Assembly: GCA_938074045.1 (NCBI GenBank)
Contig: CALJGI010000002.1
Location: forward strand, 248,001 to 312,000
Direction of reading: 5' to 3'
Source of the DNA: an uncultured Halieaceae bacterium
Lineage (GTDB): Bacteria > Pseudomonadota > Gammaproteobacteria > Pseudomonadales > Halieaceae
Length of the DNA stretch: 64,000 nucleotides
Positions 1 to 9,285 of this stretch are shown here, piece after piece; position 1 is the first letter of the stretch, and the number at the start of each line of letters is the position of its first letter. Made by a program: the position numbers and the translations under genes. Under the pieces are notes generated by a model. The model made no database searches, was not told the DNA's origin, and saw only the letters and a list, made by a program, of their open reading frames with translations.

Positions 1-1152
1 GTAGGACCCCGGGTCTGAGATTCTCAGCGTATCCACCGCCGATACTCCCAGGGAGCTGTCCACCAGCGTGTGGTTGATGTCGAAGAGATAGAGGTCGAGG
101 TCATTCGCAAAGGGATCTTCCGCCACGGCGAGCGTAATCAACTGGCCCGGCAACAAGTCCACCTGGTAGTAGTCATCGGTATCACCCAGGGAGAATGAGC
201 GTCCGGCAGCTCCGGTGCCGGGTTCATTCAGGTAGCCACCCAGAATGACGGGATTATCGATGCGCTGCGGATTCAGAATACTGCTGTTTGGCTGGAAACC
301 GGCGTTGCGATCATTGACATCGCCATCCACCTTGCTGAACTCTGCAACCCTGATACTGCCGTTAATCTGGAAACCACCCGGCACGCCATCGATGACGCGG
401 ACAGCCAGATCCCGGATCAGTGGGGTGCCGACCCCAGTAATAATGGCACCACTCAGATCATCGATGAAATCTATATCACGCCTATAATCAAGGGGGTTAT
501 GCAGCTGCGTCCAGGCCAATAGATCGGTGTAGTCAATCTGGTCATCCCCATTGATATCGGGTACCACTCGCGGTGCAATTGCATCCAATTTTTGTCGCAG
601 CTCGGCCTCATCCAGCGTTTCCAGCAGCGGTTCCAGATAGCGGTATGTGGCCTCGGTCAGGGTAGTGACGCGAGCCTGATTGCCTCGAATCTGGGCGCCT
701 GTTACCAGCGCATGCCAGGTACCTGCTACCGGCGTGCCGACCGTATCCTTCTGATTATCGAGATTCCCATCCTCATCCAGTCCCCCGGATGCGGTTAGGA
801 GATAAAATTCTTCGTCCTGCAGCTGGGGGCCTGCGAGAATACCCTGACCCAACCAAAGCAACTGTTCAAATCCACCCAACTGGTCCCAGCCAGGCAAGCC
901 AAGTTGATCGATGGCGAAGTCAGGCGTTGTTGTGACCTGGTCCAGCAGTACTCGCGCAGGCTCCTGCAGACTGACCAGGCTGATCCTGGCACCGCTCACA
1001 GAACTATTCAGCTGCACATGGACACAAGCTGTTAATACAAAAGTCGCCAGGAAAAAACAGGCGCGAGCCAGCGCTCGAGTTCGCCGCAAACCACGACAGA
1101 CTTTCAATGCGCATCGCAGCCGTGAGATAGCGGAAGTATTGATGGTGAGCAC
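1..1152 (-). CDS. Lipoprotein of subtilisin (S8) protease type, N-terminal part, cut by window edge
   Basis: An open frame runs on the minus strand from about 1152 past position 1, so the C-terminal part is missing. The best start is GTG at 1150-1152, with AAGGA eight bases upstream; TTG at 1153-1155 is the alternative. The N-terminus is basic, followed by a hydrophobic stretch and the lipobox LTAC, so it is predicted to be lipid-anchored. Next come a region with LLTASGG and TWHALVTG, then a segment with DGDVNDRNAGF and a beta-rich stretch (FSLGDTDDYYQVDL, then DLDLYLFD) that matches the pre-peptidase C-terminal-like domain. I recall this order as the prodomain side of S8 peptidases with an anchored N-terminus. 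The catalytic domain would lie left of the window, so protease activity is inferred. Confidence 0.7.
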   Translation of the reverse strand, partial: MLTINTSAISRLRCALKVCRGLRRTRALARACFFLATFVLTACVHVQLNSSVSGARISLVSLQEPARVLLDQVTTTPDFAIDQLGLPGWDQLGGFEQLLWLGQGILAGPQLQDEEFYLLTASGGLDEDGNLDNQKDTVGTPVAGTWHALVTGAQIRGNQARVTTLTEATYRYLEPLLETLDEAELRQKLDAIAPRVVPDINGDDQIDYTDLLAWTQLHNPLDYRRDIDFIDDLSGAIITGVGTPLIRDLAVRVIDGVPGGFQINGSIRVAEFSKVDGDVNDRNAGFQPNSSILNPQRIDNPVILGGYLNEPGTGAAGRSFSLGDTDDYYQVDLLPGQLITLAVAEDPFANDLDLYLFDINHTLVDSSLGVSAVDTLRISDPGSY

Positions 1153-1192
1153 CAATTCAGTCCTTAAACAAAGTTCTGACTCGCATTGCGGC

Positions 1193-1963
1193 TCAGATCG
1201 AAATCGGTGGCGTTATTGTTGAGCCATTGTCGATCAGCATCTGTGCACCATTCACAAAACGCGATTCATCAGATGCCAGATAAAGCACCATATTGGCTAT
1301 GTCTTCAGGTTCGCACATGCTGGTCACTCCCGCCAGAGCGTCCAGATCTTCTTGCGTGGCTTCGTCTTTGCCAGAAAACACCCTTGCCGTCATCGGCGTG
1401 CGCACGCCGTCTGGATGAATGGAATTGCAGCGCACCCCATTGCCCTGATCACGACAGTACATGGCGACGCTACGCGTCATCGACGTCACGGCACCTTTGC
1501 TGGCGCTGTATGCAAGCGCAAAGCCGATACCGGATATTGCCGCCACAGACGACATATTGATAATCGATCCGCCGCCACTCGCAGCCATTGCCGGGACACT
1601 GTGCTTGCAGCCAAGAAAGACACCCTCGCTATTGACCTTGTTAACCAACCGGAATCGCTCCAGCTCAATATCAGGTAAGCTGTCAACGAACATTATTCCG
1701 GCGTTATTTACCAGCACATCCAGACGACCGTATTTCTCGACCGCAACCGCCACAACGGATTTCCAATCCTCCTCGGAGGTAACATCGTGGCGCAGAAACA
1801 GCGCATTGCCACCAATTTTCTCAGCCACATCGCGACCAGCCAACTCATCTACGTCGGTAAGAATCACCTTCGCACCCTGGGCGGCCAGCAGCATGGCATC
1901 AGCCTTTCCCATACCGTTGGCTGCACCCGTGATGATGGCCACTTTATTTCCTACCCTGTCCAT
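1193..1963 (-). CDS. Short-chain dehydrogenase/reductase (SDR)
   Basis: A 256-residue classical SDR, cytoplasmic and NAD(P)-dependent. The Rossmann cofactor motif TGAANGMG is at residues 12-19, NNAG at 86-89, and the catalytic Ser139, Tyr152 and Lys156 (YSASK) are all present. An Asp after the second beta strand (LTDVDE) suggests a preference for NAD(H). An AGGAGG ribosome-binding site sits just before the ATG. Sequence style resembles hydroxysteroid or cyclopentanol dehydrogenases, but substrate cannot be read from the sequence. It lies 40 bases upstream of the lipoprotein gene on the same strand and close to the acyl-CoA dehydrogenase cluster, which would suit a beta-oxidation-like or steroid role. 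Confidence 0.9.
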   Translation of the reverse strand: MDRVGNKVAIITGAANGMGKADAMLLAAQGAKVILTDVDELAGRDVAEKIGGNALFLRHDVTSEEDWKSVVAVAVEKYGRLDVLVNNAGIMFVDSLPDIELERFRLVNKVNSEGVFLGCKHSVPAMAASGGGSIINMSSVAAISGIGFALAYSASKGAVTSMTRSVAMYCRDQGNGVRCNSIHPDGVRTPMTARVFSGKDEATQEDLDALAGVTSMCEPEDIANMVLYLASDESRFVNGAQMLIDNGSTITPPISI

Positions 1964-2098
1964 AAAACCTCCTGCTATTCAGCGGCAGTCATCCCGACCA
2001 CCGATTTATGCTGAAACCGGAATAACCCTCTGAGCATGTGACAAATGTAATGCCCGGAGTTAGTCTACCATTCCGCGACTACCCTGGATTCAACCAAC

Positions 2099-2824
2099 AT
2101 GACAGATTCGAACAACACATCCCGCTTTGCACGCATCACCTGGTGGCTTGCCATCATACTGCTGCTGGCACTGCCAATATCTGTGCTGGGCATCAGACTG
2201 GATATTTTGCCCATTTTTGCAGGGCTCGCCACCTTCGCAATCTCCTGTCTCGGCGCGATTGCCCTGCTGATAGTGCTGCTTGTCACCGCCCTGTTGCCCG
2301 CCCGTGCCGGCAATCGAACACGCGACCTGTCAACCGGCCTGGTGGCATTGGTCCCCGCTCTGGTGAGCATCGTCGTGTTCGGCGGCGGAGAAGACGTACC
2401 GGCAATACACAATATAACCACCGATGTCGCCAATCCTCCCGCGTTTGTCGCCGGTGTTGTTGAACGAGGGGATTCATCCAATCCCCTGGCCCTGACCCCT
2501 GATGTAATCGCTCTGCACACTGAAGCTTACCCCGACCTGCAACCACTGATGACAAGCCTGGCACCCGCTGCCGCCTTCGATCGAGCTCTCGTAACCGCCG
2601 GGGAACTTGGCTGGGAGATATACGCAGAGGACAGTGCGACTGGACGTATCGAGGCAGTAGACACAACCTTCTGGTTTGGTTTCAAGGATGACATCGTGAT
2701 TCGTATTAGACCCACGGCGGCTGGTTCCGTCCTCGATCTGCGCTCGGTATCAAGAGTAGGTCAAAGTGATCTGGGCGCCAACGCCAACCGGATCAGGAAC
2801 TTTATCAACGCCTTCGGCGACTAA
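2099..2824 (+). CDS. DUF1499 family membrane protein
   Basis: A 241-residue protein. The N-terminal ~110 residues hold three hydrophobic segments (about 12-30, 36-66 and 80-97), and the rest is a soluble domain with the DUF1499 pattern: a PDLQP motif, an amphipathic helix, GWEIYAED, IEAVDTTFWFGFKDDIVIRI and a final SRVGQSDLGANANRI. The biochemical role of DUF1499 is unknown to me. The ribosome-binding site is weak. The gene is divergent from the SDR and 30 bases ahead of the Deg-type protease, so the two plus-strand genes may be cotranscribed. Confidence 0.85.
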   Translation: MTDSNNTSRFARITWWLAIILLLALPISVLGIRLDILPIFAGLATFAISCLGAIALLIVLLVTALLPARAGNRTRDLSTGLVALVPALVSIVVFGGGEDVPAIHNITTDVANPPAFVAGVVERGDSSNPLALTPDVIALHTEAYPDLQPLMTSLAPAAAFDRALVTAGELGWEIYAEDSATGRIEAVDTTFWFGFKDDIVIRIRPTAAGSVLDLRSVSRVGQSDLGANANRIRNFINAFGD

Positions 2825-2854
2825 TTACATACAAAGATCGCATAGAGAATAGAC

Positions 2855-3910
2855 ATGAGACCACTGCTCGCGCTGCTGATTGTGTTCGGGTTGCTGTCCC
2901 ACCTGGCAATAGCGGACGGTGCAACTGACTATCTCAGTTTTCGCACCGATGACGAAGCCAACACTACTGAAATTTACAGGGCAGCCAGCCCCTCAGTCGT
3001 TTATGTCACCAACCGTGCACTCCGGCGCAGTTTGTTCAGTCCCAATGTACAGGAGATACCCCGCGGGTCTGGCAGCGGGTTCATGTGGGACAAGCACGGC
3101 TTGATCGTGACCAACTTTCATGTCATCAGCGGTGCTGACCGTTTGATCATCACCTTACAGGACCAATCGGAGTGGGAGGCCACAGTGGTGGGATTGGCCC
3201 CGGAAAAGGATTTGGCGGTGCTCAAGATTGATGCCCCGGCAGAGCAGCTCCATCCCATACCCCTGGGTGACAGTTCGCTGTTGGAGGTAGGCAGAAAAGT
3301 ATTGGCAATTGGTAACCCATTCGGGTTGGACACCACCTTGACCACCGGCGTGGTCTCAGCCCTGGGACGGGAAATTGATTCCGCCAGTAACCGCAAAATT
3401 CGTAACGTTATCCAGACAGACGCAGCCATTAACCCCGGCAATTCCGGTGGCCCACTATTAAATTCGCTGGGCCAGCTAATTGGCGTGAACACTGCCATAT
3501 ACAGCCCCTCCGGGGCGAGCGCAGGGATTGGATTTGCCATCCCGGTAAACACCGTTAGACAGGTGGTTCCACAGTTAATCAGCTACGGCCGTTTGTACCG
3601 ACCGGTTATTGGGGTTGAACTAGCCAGTGATCGTTGGGCGCGGCGCTATCAAATCACGGGAGTACCCATCGTCCGGGCCATCCCTGGACTGCCAGCCGCT
3701 GAGGCCGGCATGCGGGGAGCGTGGCAGAACAACCGGGGAGAGGTAGTACTTGGGGATGTTATAACCGCCATCGATGGCCGACCGGTAAAGAACAATGACG
3801 ACTACCTGACCGCGCTGGAGCAAAAAAAACCGGGAGAGTGGATTGAGGTGGACACACGCCGAAACCGCGAGGATGAGCGCTATCGCATCCGACTGGCCGA
3901 ACCCCAGTAG
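2855..3910 (+). CDS. Periplasmic Deg/HtrA-type serine protease with PDZ domain
   Basis: A 351-residue trypsin-like protease. Residues 1-20 form a Sec signal peptide ending at ALA-like LAIA. The catalytic triad is visible as His89 (VTNFHVISG), Asp119 (EKDLAVLKI) and Ser197 (NPGNSGGPLL). A single PDZ-like region covers about residues 235-345 (PVVRAIPGLPAAEAGM, VITAIDGRPV). This length and single PDZ match DegS-like or short HtrA proteins, but the N-terminus looks cleavable rather than a membrane anchor, so a soluble periplasmic quality-control protease is the more likely reading. It follows the DUF1499 gene by 30 bases. Confidence 0.92.
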   Translation: MRPLLALLIVFGLLSHLAIADGATDYLSFRTDDEANTTEIYRAASPSVVYVTNRALRRSLFSPNVQEIPRGSGSGFMWDKHGLIVTNFHVISGADRLIITLQDQSEWEATVVGLAPEKDLAVLKIDAPAEQLHPIPLGDSSLLEVGRKVLAIGNPFGLDTTLTTGVVSALGREIDSASNRKIRNVIQTDAAINPGNSGGPLLNSLGQLIGVNTAIYSPSGASAGIGFAIPVNTVRQVVPQLISYGRLYRPVIGVELASDRWARRYQITGVPIVRAIPGLPAAEAGMRGAWQNNRGEVVLGDVITAIDGRPVKNNDDYLTALEQKKPGEWIEVDTRRNREDERYRIRLAEPQ

Positions 3911-3990
3911 CTCAGCGCCAGGTCACCAGGGACGAGCGATTCCATGGCTATTACCTGACATGAATGCCGGGTGATCAACTCACGACACCA

Positions 3991-5178
3991 TCAATGCAGT
4001 TCTTCCACATAGCGGGCAATACGCTCACAACCTTTGGCCAGGACATCTCGTGGCTGAGCGAGTCCGATTCTCACGTAGTGGCTTATTGAAGATCCGAACG
4101 CGTGCCCCGGCACCACCGATACCCTGGCAGCGGACAGCAGGCCTTCGGCAAACTGTTTACCATCCATCCTCAACGCAGAAACATCGCACATGATAAACAT
4201 ACCGGCCTGGGGACTATGGCACCGCAACCCTCTGACCTCACCCAGTCGCTGTAACACATAATCCCGACGATCCCGGTACTCTTCTCGCATTTCTGCCACA
4301 TATAGTTGATCATTTTCCAGTGCAAAGGCACTGGCGTCCTGTATAAATTGGGTAATGCCGAACTGGGTAGCATTCAAAAAATGGCCGAGGTGGTAGATCA
4401 GCTCGGCAGGAGCCACCACCCACCCGACTCTCCACCCGCTCATGGCATGGGATTTGGACAAACCGTCGATCATCACCACATTATCGAGACGATCGGCGGC
4501 GGCTCGCAGGGACCTGTGCACACCTTCATAGGTAAACATGGAATACACTTCATCGCACACCAGCCACAGGTCGTGGTCGTAACACCAAGCTGCGAGATCC
4601 CGCAGTGTATCGCGATGAATAATTGCCCCAGTTGGGTTGCCAGGCGTGTTCACAAACACAACCCGCGTTTTGTCGGTGACCGCCGCCTTGATTTGGCTCA
4701 GATCAAGGGCAAATCCCGCTTCACCGTCCAGCGCCACAGGAACCACGGTAGCCCCTATCCGCTGTAAAATCGGTGGATAACCCACATACATGGGTTCGGG
4801 AATGACGATCTCATCTCCCTCATTCAACAGGCAACTCAACACACCATGCACAGCGGCGGTAGCCCCCGCAAATATGGCGACCTCATCGGCGGTGCAGGGA
4901 TGTGGTGAGGTCTGGGTTTCCCAGTCCGCAACCGCGCGCCGGAGTTTCATCTCACCCAAAGATGGTGAGTAATGAGTGCGTCCGACTCTTAGATAACTCA
5001 CGGCGTTATCTATTATTGGTTCCGGGGTACGAAAGTCCGGGTCTCCTACACAGAGCAAAACGACATCAACACCCTCGCGCACCATGTCCAAAGCCCGATC
5101 ATGAACATCCCAGGCGTCGGATCTTTCACTATCCAGCCGCTGTGCTGCGGCGCTTACAACCCCCCTGAAACTGTCCAC
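3991..5178 (-). CDS. PLP-dependent aminotransferase, class I/II
   Basis: A 395-residue fold-type I aminotransferase. The PLP lysine is Lys242 in DGLSKSHAMSGWR, with Asn181 (NTPGNPTG), Asp209 and Tyr212 (CDEVYS) contacting the cofactor. Conserved arginines for the substrate carboxylate are present near residue 250 and at the C-terminus. The start is GTG at 5176-5178, supported by GGAG upstream. It is likely an aspartate/alanine-type or arginine:pyruvate-like aminotransferase, but the amino donor is not determinable. The gene converges with the Deg protease gene and is divergent from the first acyl-CoA dehydrogenase. Confidence 0.92.
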   Translation of the reverse strand: MDSFRGVVSAAAQRLDSERSDAWDVHDRALDMVREGVDVVLLCVGDPDFRTPEPIIDNAVSYLRVGRTHYSPSLGEMKLRRAVADWETQTSPHPCTADEVAIFAGATAAVHGVLSCLLNEGDEIVIPEPMYVGYPPILQRIGATVVPVALDGEAGFALDLSQIKAAVTDKTRVVFVNTPGNPTGAIIHRDTLRDLAAWCYDHDLWLVCDEVYSMFTYEGVHRSLRAAADRLDNVVMIDGLSKSHAMSGWRVGWVVAPAELIYHLGHFLNATQFGITQFIQDASAFALENDQLYVAEMREEYRDRRDYVLQRLGEVRGLRCHSPQAGMFIMCDVSALRMDGKQFAEGLLSAARVSVVPGHAFGSSISHYVRIGLAQPRDVLAKGCERIARYVEELH

Positions 5179-5361
5179 TGCTCCATCTCCACCCTATCTG
5201 AACGTCCGCATAATTAATGCCTATGGACTAGTTTAGCTACTTAGACTGCAAATTGCCTGACCTGATTTGTCAGCCCTGTTGGTACCAATCGTTATTGCAC
5301 TTCGAGAGCTAAACTATACCCTGTGTCCGCAGGTTCAGGATGTCTATCAATGGAGCCACAA

Positions 5362-6564
5362 ATGAACGCAAAGGATGATTTCCGCCTCGAATGCAGAGCG
5401 TGGCTGGAACAGAACTGCCCCGAGAGTCAGCGCCAACCCGTGGTGGCTGCAGAGCAATACTGGGGTGGTAGCAAAGGCGAATTTGCCTCGGATGATGCCC
5501 GGGTCTGGTTCGAACGCATGCGTGACCACGGTTGGACGGCCCCAGAATGGCCCGTAGAGTATGGCGGAGGCGGACTCGACCCCCAGCAAGCCAAAATCCT
5601 GAAACAGGAAATGCAAGCCATCGGCGCACGGCCGCCGGTTTATGGCCTCGGACTCTGGATGTTGGGGCCGGCGTTGTTGGAATATGGCAACGAAGAACAA
5701 AAGCAGCGACATATAGGCGCCATTGTTCGCGGGGAATCCCGCTGGTGTCAGGGTTACAGCGAACCCGGATCCGGCTCAGATCTCGCCAGCTTGCAGTGTG
5801 GCGCCGAAGACAAAGGCGATCACTTTCTCGTCAATGGCAGCAAAATCTGGACCACGGCGGCAGATCGCTGCGACTGGGTTTTCTGCCTGCTGCGAACGGA
5901 CACCAGTGCACCCAAGCATCAGGGCATCAGCTTCGTACTCATCGAGATGGACTCTCCCGGCGTCTCAACCAGCCCGATCGCATTGATCAGCGGCGAGTCC
6001 GAGTTCTGCCAGACCTTTTTCGACAATGTGGTCGTTCCCAAAGAAAATCTGATAGGCGGTCTCAATGAGGGATGGACGGTAGCGAAAGCGCTGCTGAAAC
6101 ACGAACGCAAACTGATGTCAGAGATGGTGACCAACCCGCCCCGCTCGCTCATGCCACCTGCCGATCTGGCGCGCGCCTATTGCGAGCTTTCAGATGATGG
6201 CGCCATAGTGGATTCCCGTGTGCGCAGTCAACTGGTGGACTACGAGATGGATTTGCAGGCGGTGGCGCTGACACAGTTTCGTATTTTCGAAGAAAATCGC
6301 GCCGGTACACCCGGGCAAACACCCCTGGTGATGAAATACGCGGGTACCGAACTGGAAAAAAGAAAGAGTGAGCTCGCCCTCGCCATTTTGGGCCACCACG
6401 GTCTGGGTTGGGATGAGGAAAGTTTCAGCGAAACCGAGCTGGCAACAACCCGTGCCTGGGCCATGTCCAAGGCTATGACCATTGCGGGCGGCACCTCTGA
6501 GGTACAGCTGAACCTGATCGCCAAGAATGTGCTCGGGTTGCCCGCCGATTACCACGGTCGTTGA
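5362..6564 (+). CDS. Acyl-CoA dehydrogenase, large-type subunit of pair 1
   Basis: A 400-residue FAD flavoprotein of the acyl-CoA dehydrogenase family, which introduces an alpha-beta double bond into acyl-CoA esters and passes electrons to ETF. The start at 5362 is chosen because GGAG lies six bases upstream; ATGs further upstream give a poor leader. The family signature WCQGYSEPGSGSD is at about residues 128-140. Near the C-terminus the motif is AGGTSEVQ, with Gly where medium-chain enzymes carry the catalytic Glu. That is normal in several long- and branched-chain subfamilies. The partner gene starts 15 bases downstream, so the two are probably cotranslated as a heteromeric enzyme. Confidence 0.93.
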   Translation: MNAKDDFRLECRAWLEQNCPESQRQPVVAAEQYWGGSKGEFASDDARVWFERMRDHGWTAPEWPVEYGGGGLDPQQAKILKQEMQAIGARPPVYGLGLWMLGPALLEYGNEEQKQRHIGAIVRGESRWCQGYSEPGSGSDLASLQCGAEDKGDHFLVNGSKIWTTAADRCDWVFCLLRTDTSAPKHQGISFVLIEMDSPGVSTSPIALISGESEFCQTFFDNVVVPKENLIGGLNEGWTVAKALLKHERKLMSEMVTNPPRSLMPPADLARAYCELSDDGAIVDSRVRSQLVDYEMDLQAVALTQFRIFEENRAGTPGQTPLVMKYAGTELEKRKSELALAILGHHGLGWDEESFSETELATTRAWAMSKAMTIAGGTSEVQLNLIAKNVLGLPADYHGR

Positions 6565-6579
6565 AAAGAGGAGATTGAT

Positions 6580-7719
6580 GTGGCACTCGTACTAAATGAA
6601 GAACAGCGCTTCCTGCGCGATACCGCCAGGGATTTTCTGGCGGTTAATGCTCCGGTAAACGCGCTGCGGGCGCTGCGGGACAACCGTGACGAAACAGGTT
6701 TCTCGCTACCACTATGGCAACAAATGGCCGAACTGGGATGGCCCGCCATCGCACTACCCGAGGAATATGGCGGCCTGGACTTTGGTTTTCTCGGGCTGGG
6801 TGTAGTTTTTGAAGAGACAGGACGGACCTTGACGGCTTCCCCATTGCTCGCCAGTTCCGTCCTGGGTGCCAGCCTAATAAATGCGGGTGGGACCGATGAG
6901 CAAAAATCGAATTTACTGCCTGAACTCGCAGCAGGCGAGCTGACCCTGGCACTGGCTCTCGAAGAGTCTCATCATCACGATCCCGCGGCGACGATGATGT
7001 CCGCACAACGTGATGGTGAGCACCTGATTCTGGAGGGCAAAAAGGTCATCGTCATGGATGGACACTCCGCCAATTTGCTGGCAGTGGTTACACGAACCAG
7101 CGGTCAACGCGGCGACCAAGCTGGTCTGACGATCGTCCTGGTGTCGCCAAATGCCCATGGCGTAACACGCCGCCGAACCTCATTGATGGACAGTCGCAAT
7201 TATGCAGAAATTGAGTTTGATCAAGTGCGTGTGTCCACTACCGCATGCCTTGGGGAGACTGATCAGGGTTGGGAAATTCTCGAAGCGGCACTTGACCGGG
7301 CTCGCCTGGCTTTAGCCGCCGAAATGTACGGCGGTGCCCTGGAGTGTTTCGACAGAACCCTGGAATATCTCAAGGAGCGCGAGCAATTCGGCGTCAAGAT
7401 AGGCAGTTTTCAGGCCTTGCAACATCGAATTGCCCATCTGCATACGGAGCTGGAATTGAACAGGTCCGTACTTCTACAAGCTCTGTCGGTGGTAGATGAA
7501 AACCCGCAACAGCTGCCTATGATGGCCAGTATGGCCAAGGCGAGAATGAATGAGCTCTATCTGTTAATGACGGATGAGGCCGTGCAAATGCACGGCGGCA
7601 TCGGCGTTACCGACGAATTGGATATTGGCTTGTTCCTGAAGCGGGCGCGTGTCGCGGTTCAACTATTCGGCGATACCGGGTACCACCAGAGGCGTTTCGC
7701 CACATTGAGTGGTTTCTAG
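6580..7719 (+). CDS. Acyl-CoA dehydrogenase, small-type subunit of pair 1
   Basis: A 379-residue acyl-CoA dehydrogenase homologue. It has the C-terminal FAD-contact signature QMHGGIG near residue 335 but lacks the N-terminal WCQ..SEPG.GSD motif of its neighbour, having instead an acidic EESHHHDP stretch. Such asymmetric pairs are known to form alpha2beta2 dehydrogenases sharing FAD sites, for example ChsE4-ChsE5 of cholesterol side-chain oxidation. The start is GTG at 6580, six bases after GAGGAG. An ATG at 6578 overlaps it but is in another frame. The gene ends just before a hairpin that may terminate the operon. Confidence 0.92.
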   Translation: MALVLNEEQRFLRDTARDFLAVNAPVNALRALRDNRDETGFSLPLWQQMAELGWPAIALPEEYGGLDFGFLGLGVVFEETGRTLTASPLLASSVLGASLINAGGTDEQKSNLLPELAAGELTLALALEESHHHDPAATMMSAQRDGEHLILEGKKVIVMDGHSANLLAVVTRTSGQRGDQAGLTIVLVSPNAHGVTRRRTSLMDSRNYAEIEFDQVRVSTTACLGETDQGWEILEAALDRARLALAAEMYGGALECFDRTLEYLKEREQFGVKIGSFQALQHRIAHLHTELELNRSVLLQALSVVDENPQQLPMMASMAKARMNELYLLMTDEAVQMHGGIGVTDELDIGLFLKRARVAVQLFGDTGYHQRRFATLSGF

Positions 7720-7737
7720 GCCGGTAACAACTGCCAC

Positions 7738-7768
7738 AGGGTCGGACACACCGACCCTCGGGGTTTGA
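7738..7768. terminator. Hairpin between convergent genes
   Basis: A perfect 8-bp inverted repeat, AGGGTCGG at 7738-7745 and CCGACCCT at 7751-7758, with a five-base loop ACACA. It lies between the end of the pair 1 dehydrogenase gene and the convergent rubredoxin gene. The T-tract after it on the plus strand is weak, so terminator function is probable but not certain. Confidence 0.5.
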
Positions 7769-7777
7769 TGATCGTAT

Positions 7778-7951
7778 TCAGGCTTCGACCATATCGAAGT
7801 CCATTTTGCCGATACCACAATCCGGGCACTCCCAATCAACCGGAATATCTTCCCAGCGTGTACCTGCCGCTATACCGTCCTCGGGTATCCCCTTTTCCTC
7901 GTCATACACATATCCACAAATGACGCATTCCCACTGTTTGTAATCACTCAT
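7778..7951 (-). CDS. Rubredoxin
   Basis: A 57-residue rubredoxin, translated from ATG at 7949-7951. It has the two iron-binding loops, CVICGY at residues 9-14 and CPDCGI at 42-47, and the usual aromatic and acidic residues ([26 protein letters not shown]). The single Fe(SCys)4 centre carries one electron. It is encoded between two facing pairs of acyl-CoA dehydrogenases, directly downstream of pair 2 on the same strand with a gap of about 100 bases. This position could mean it serves as an auxiliary electron carrier, but rubredoxins also supply alkane hydroxylases and oxidative-stress enzymes, so the link is only inferred. Confidence 0.95.
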   Translation of the reverse strand: MSDYKQWECVICGYVYDEEKGIPEDGIAAGTRWEDIPVDWECPDCGIGKMDFDMVEA

Positions 7952-8048
7952 TTCCTGCTCTCTAATTCCCTTGTTGAATTCCCGTCCATGCGCGGGAGCC
8001 GTATTGTAGACCAGTCAGATAAACCTGTCCCGTGGAGCCCAACACTGG

Positions 8049-9275
8049 CTACGAGGAGGACCCAGTCGGGATATCACAAAATGGAATACCCTTGTCAGCT
8101 CGTGGCTCTTGCGGCAGCCCCAGAACCTGCTCAGCGATAATATTGCGCATGACCTCATCCGTACCCCCGGCCAGCCGGATCCCCGGCGAGAACAAAATGG
8201 CTTTCTGAAAATTAGCCTGCATGGCAGCAAATTGTTCATCGCAGACCGCCGCCTCCGGACCAATTTCCTGGAGCACAAAATTCGCTATCTCCTGATTCAT
8301 AGCCGCTCCAACCAGTTTTCCCAGCGAAGCCTCCGCGCCGGGGATACCGCCCTGTGATATGGCGGTAAGCATCCGGGAATTAGCATTGCGGAGGCCGGCG
8401 TCCTTACAGTACCAATCAGCCAACCGGTCGCGTACAACAGGATCGTCGATGGCGGGGCCATCGGCGAGTTCCGCGCTGAGACAAAATTGTAAAAACTCGC
8501 TGAAACCATTCGGCTGCACACCGCTGATGGCCATCCGTTCATTCATCAGGACGGTAAGCGCAGCCGACCAGCCGCCACCGACTTCGCCCAAACGCCAGGA
8601 ATCCGGGACCACAGCGTCATTAAAATAGACCTCGTTAAAGTGTTGCCCACCATCCATCTGTACTATTGGCCGCACTTCCACCCCCGCCTGTTCCATGTCG
8701 ATATAGAACATCGTCAGACCACGGTATTTGGAAACATCGGGATCGGTGCGACACAAAATAACGCCGTATTGGCTGAATTGCGCACCTGAGGTCCATATTT
8801 TCTGACCATTGATACGCCAGTCGCTATCGTCTGCCTGAACCGCCCGGGTTCGTAAACCCGCCACATCGGAACCCGCACCCGGTTCGCTGAACAATTGGCA
8901 CCACACGTCTTCAGCGCTGGCCATGCGGGGCAGTAGACGCCGTTTTTCCTCCTCTGTGGCCAGGGCCATCAACGCTGGTCCACAGTTACCTTGACCGATG
9001 ACGAAGTAACCATCAGGTTCCGCATAGTTCGCGACCTCTTGTGACCAGATCACCGCTTCAATCTGCGAACGGCCACCCCCGCCATATTCCTTCGGCCAGG
9101 TATGACAGGCATAGCCAGCGTCATAAACCTTCTTGTACCACTCCTTTGCCCGTCGAAAAACGCTACCCAGATCCTGCACACCCTGGTTCGGTTGCCTGGC
9201 AGTGGCATTCACACTCAACCACTCTCGAATCTCCGCACGGAATGCGGCCTGCTCTGCTGTATCGTTGAAGTCCAT
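8049..9275 (-). CDS. Acyl-CoA dehydrogenase, large-type subunit of pair 2
   Basis: A 408-residue acyl-CoA dehydrogenase. The family signature WCQLFSEPGAGSD is present, as is the YGG(G/R) segment CHTWPKEYGGGG, and the C-terminus ends with LAGGTDEVMRNIIAEQVLGLP. As in the pair 1 large subunit, Gly stands at the usual catalytic-Glu position of medium-chain enzymes. A very strong GAGGAGG site lies just upstream of the ATG at 9275 and overlaps the stop region of the small-subunit gene, ten bases away. The two are therefore likely made together. The substrate is unknown; large/small pairs of this kind act on steroid side chains in actinobacteria and some proteobacteria. Confidence 0.93.
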   Translation of the reverse strand: MDFNDTAEQAAFRAEIREWLSVNATARQPNQGVQDLGSVFRRAKEWYKKVYDAGYACHTWPKEYGGGGRSQIEAVIWSQEVANYAEPDGYFVIGQGNCGPALMALATEEEKRRLLPRMASAEDVWCQLFSEPGAGSDVAGLRTRAVQADDSDWRINGQKIWTSGAQFSQYGVILCRTDPDVSKYRGLTMFYIDMEQAGVEVRPIVQMDGGQHFNEVYFNDAVVPDSWRLGEVGGGWSAALTVLMNERMAISGVQPNGFSEFLQFCLSAELADGPAIDDPVVRDRLADWYCKDAGLRNANSRMLTAISQGGIPGAEASLGKLVGAAMNQEIANFVLQEIGPEAAVCDEQFAAMQANFQKAILFSPGIRLAGGTDEVMRNIIAEQVLGLPQEPRADKGIPFCDIPTGSSS

Positions 9276-9285
9276 ATTTTCCTCC

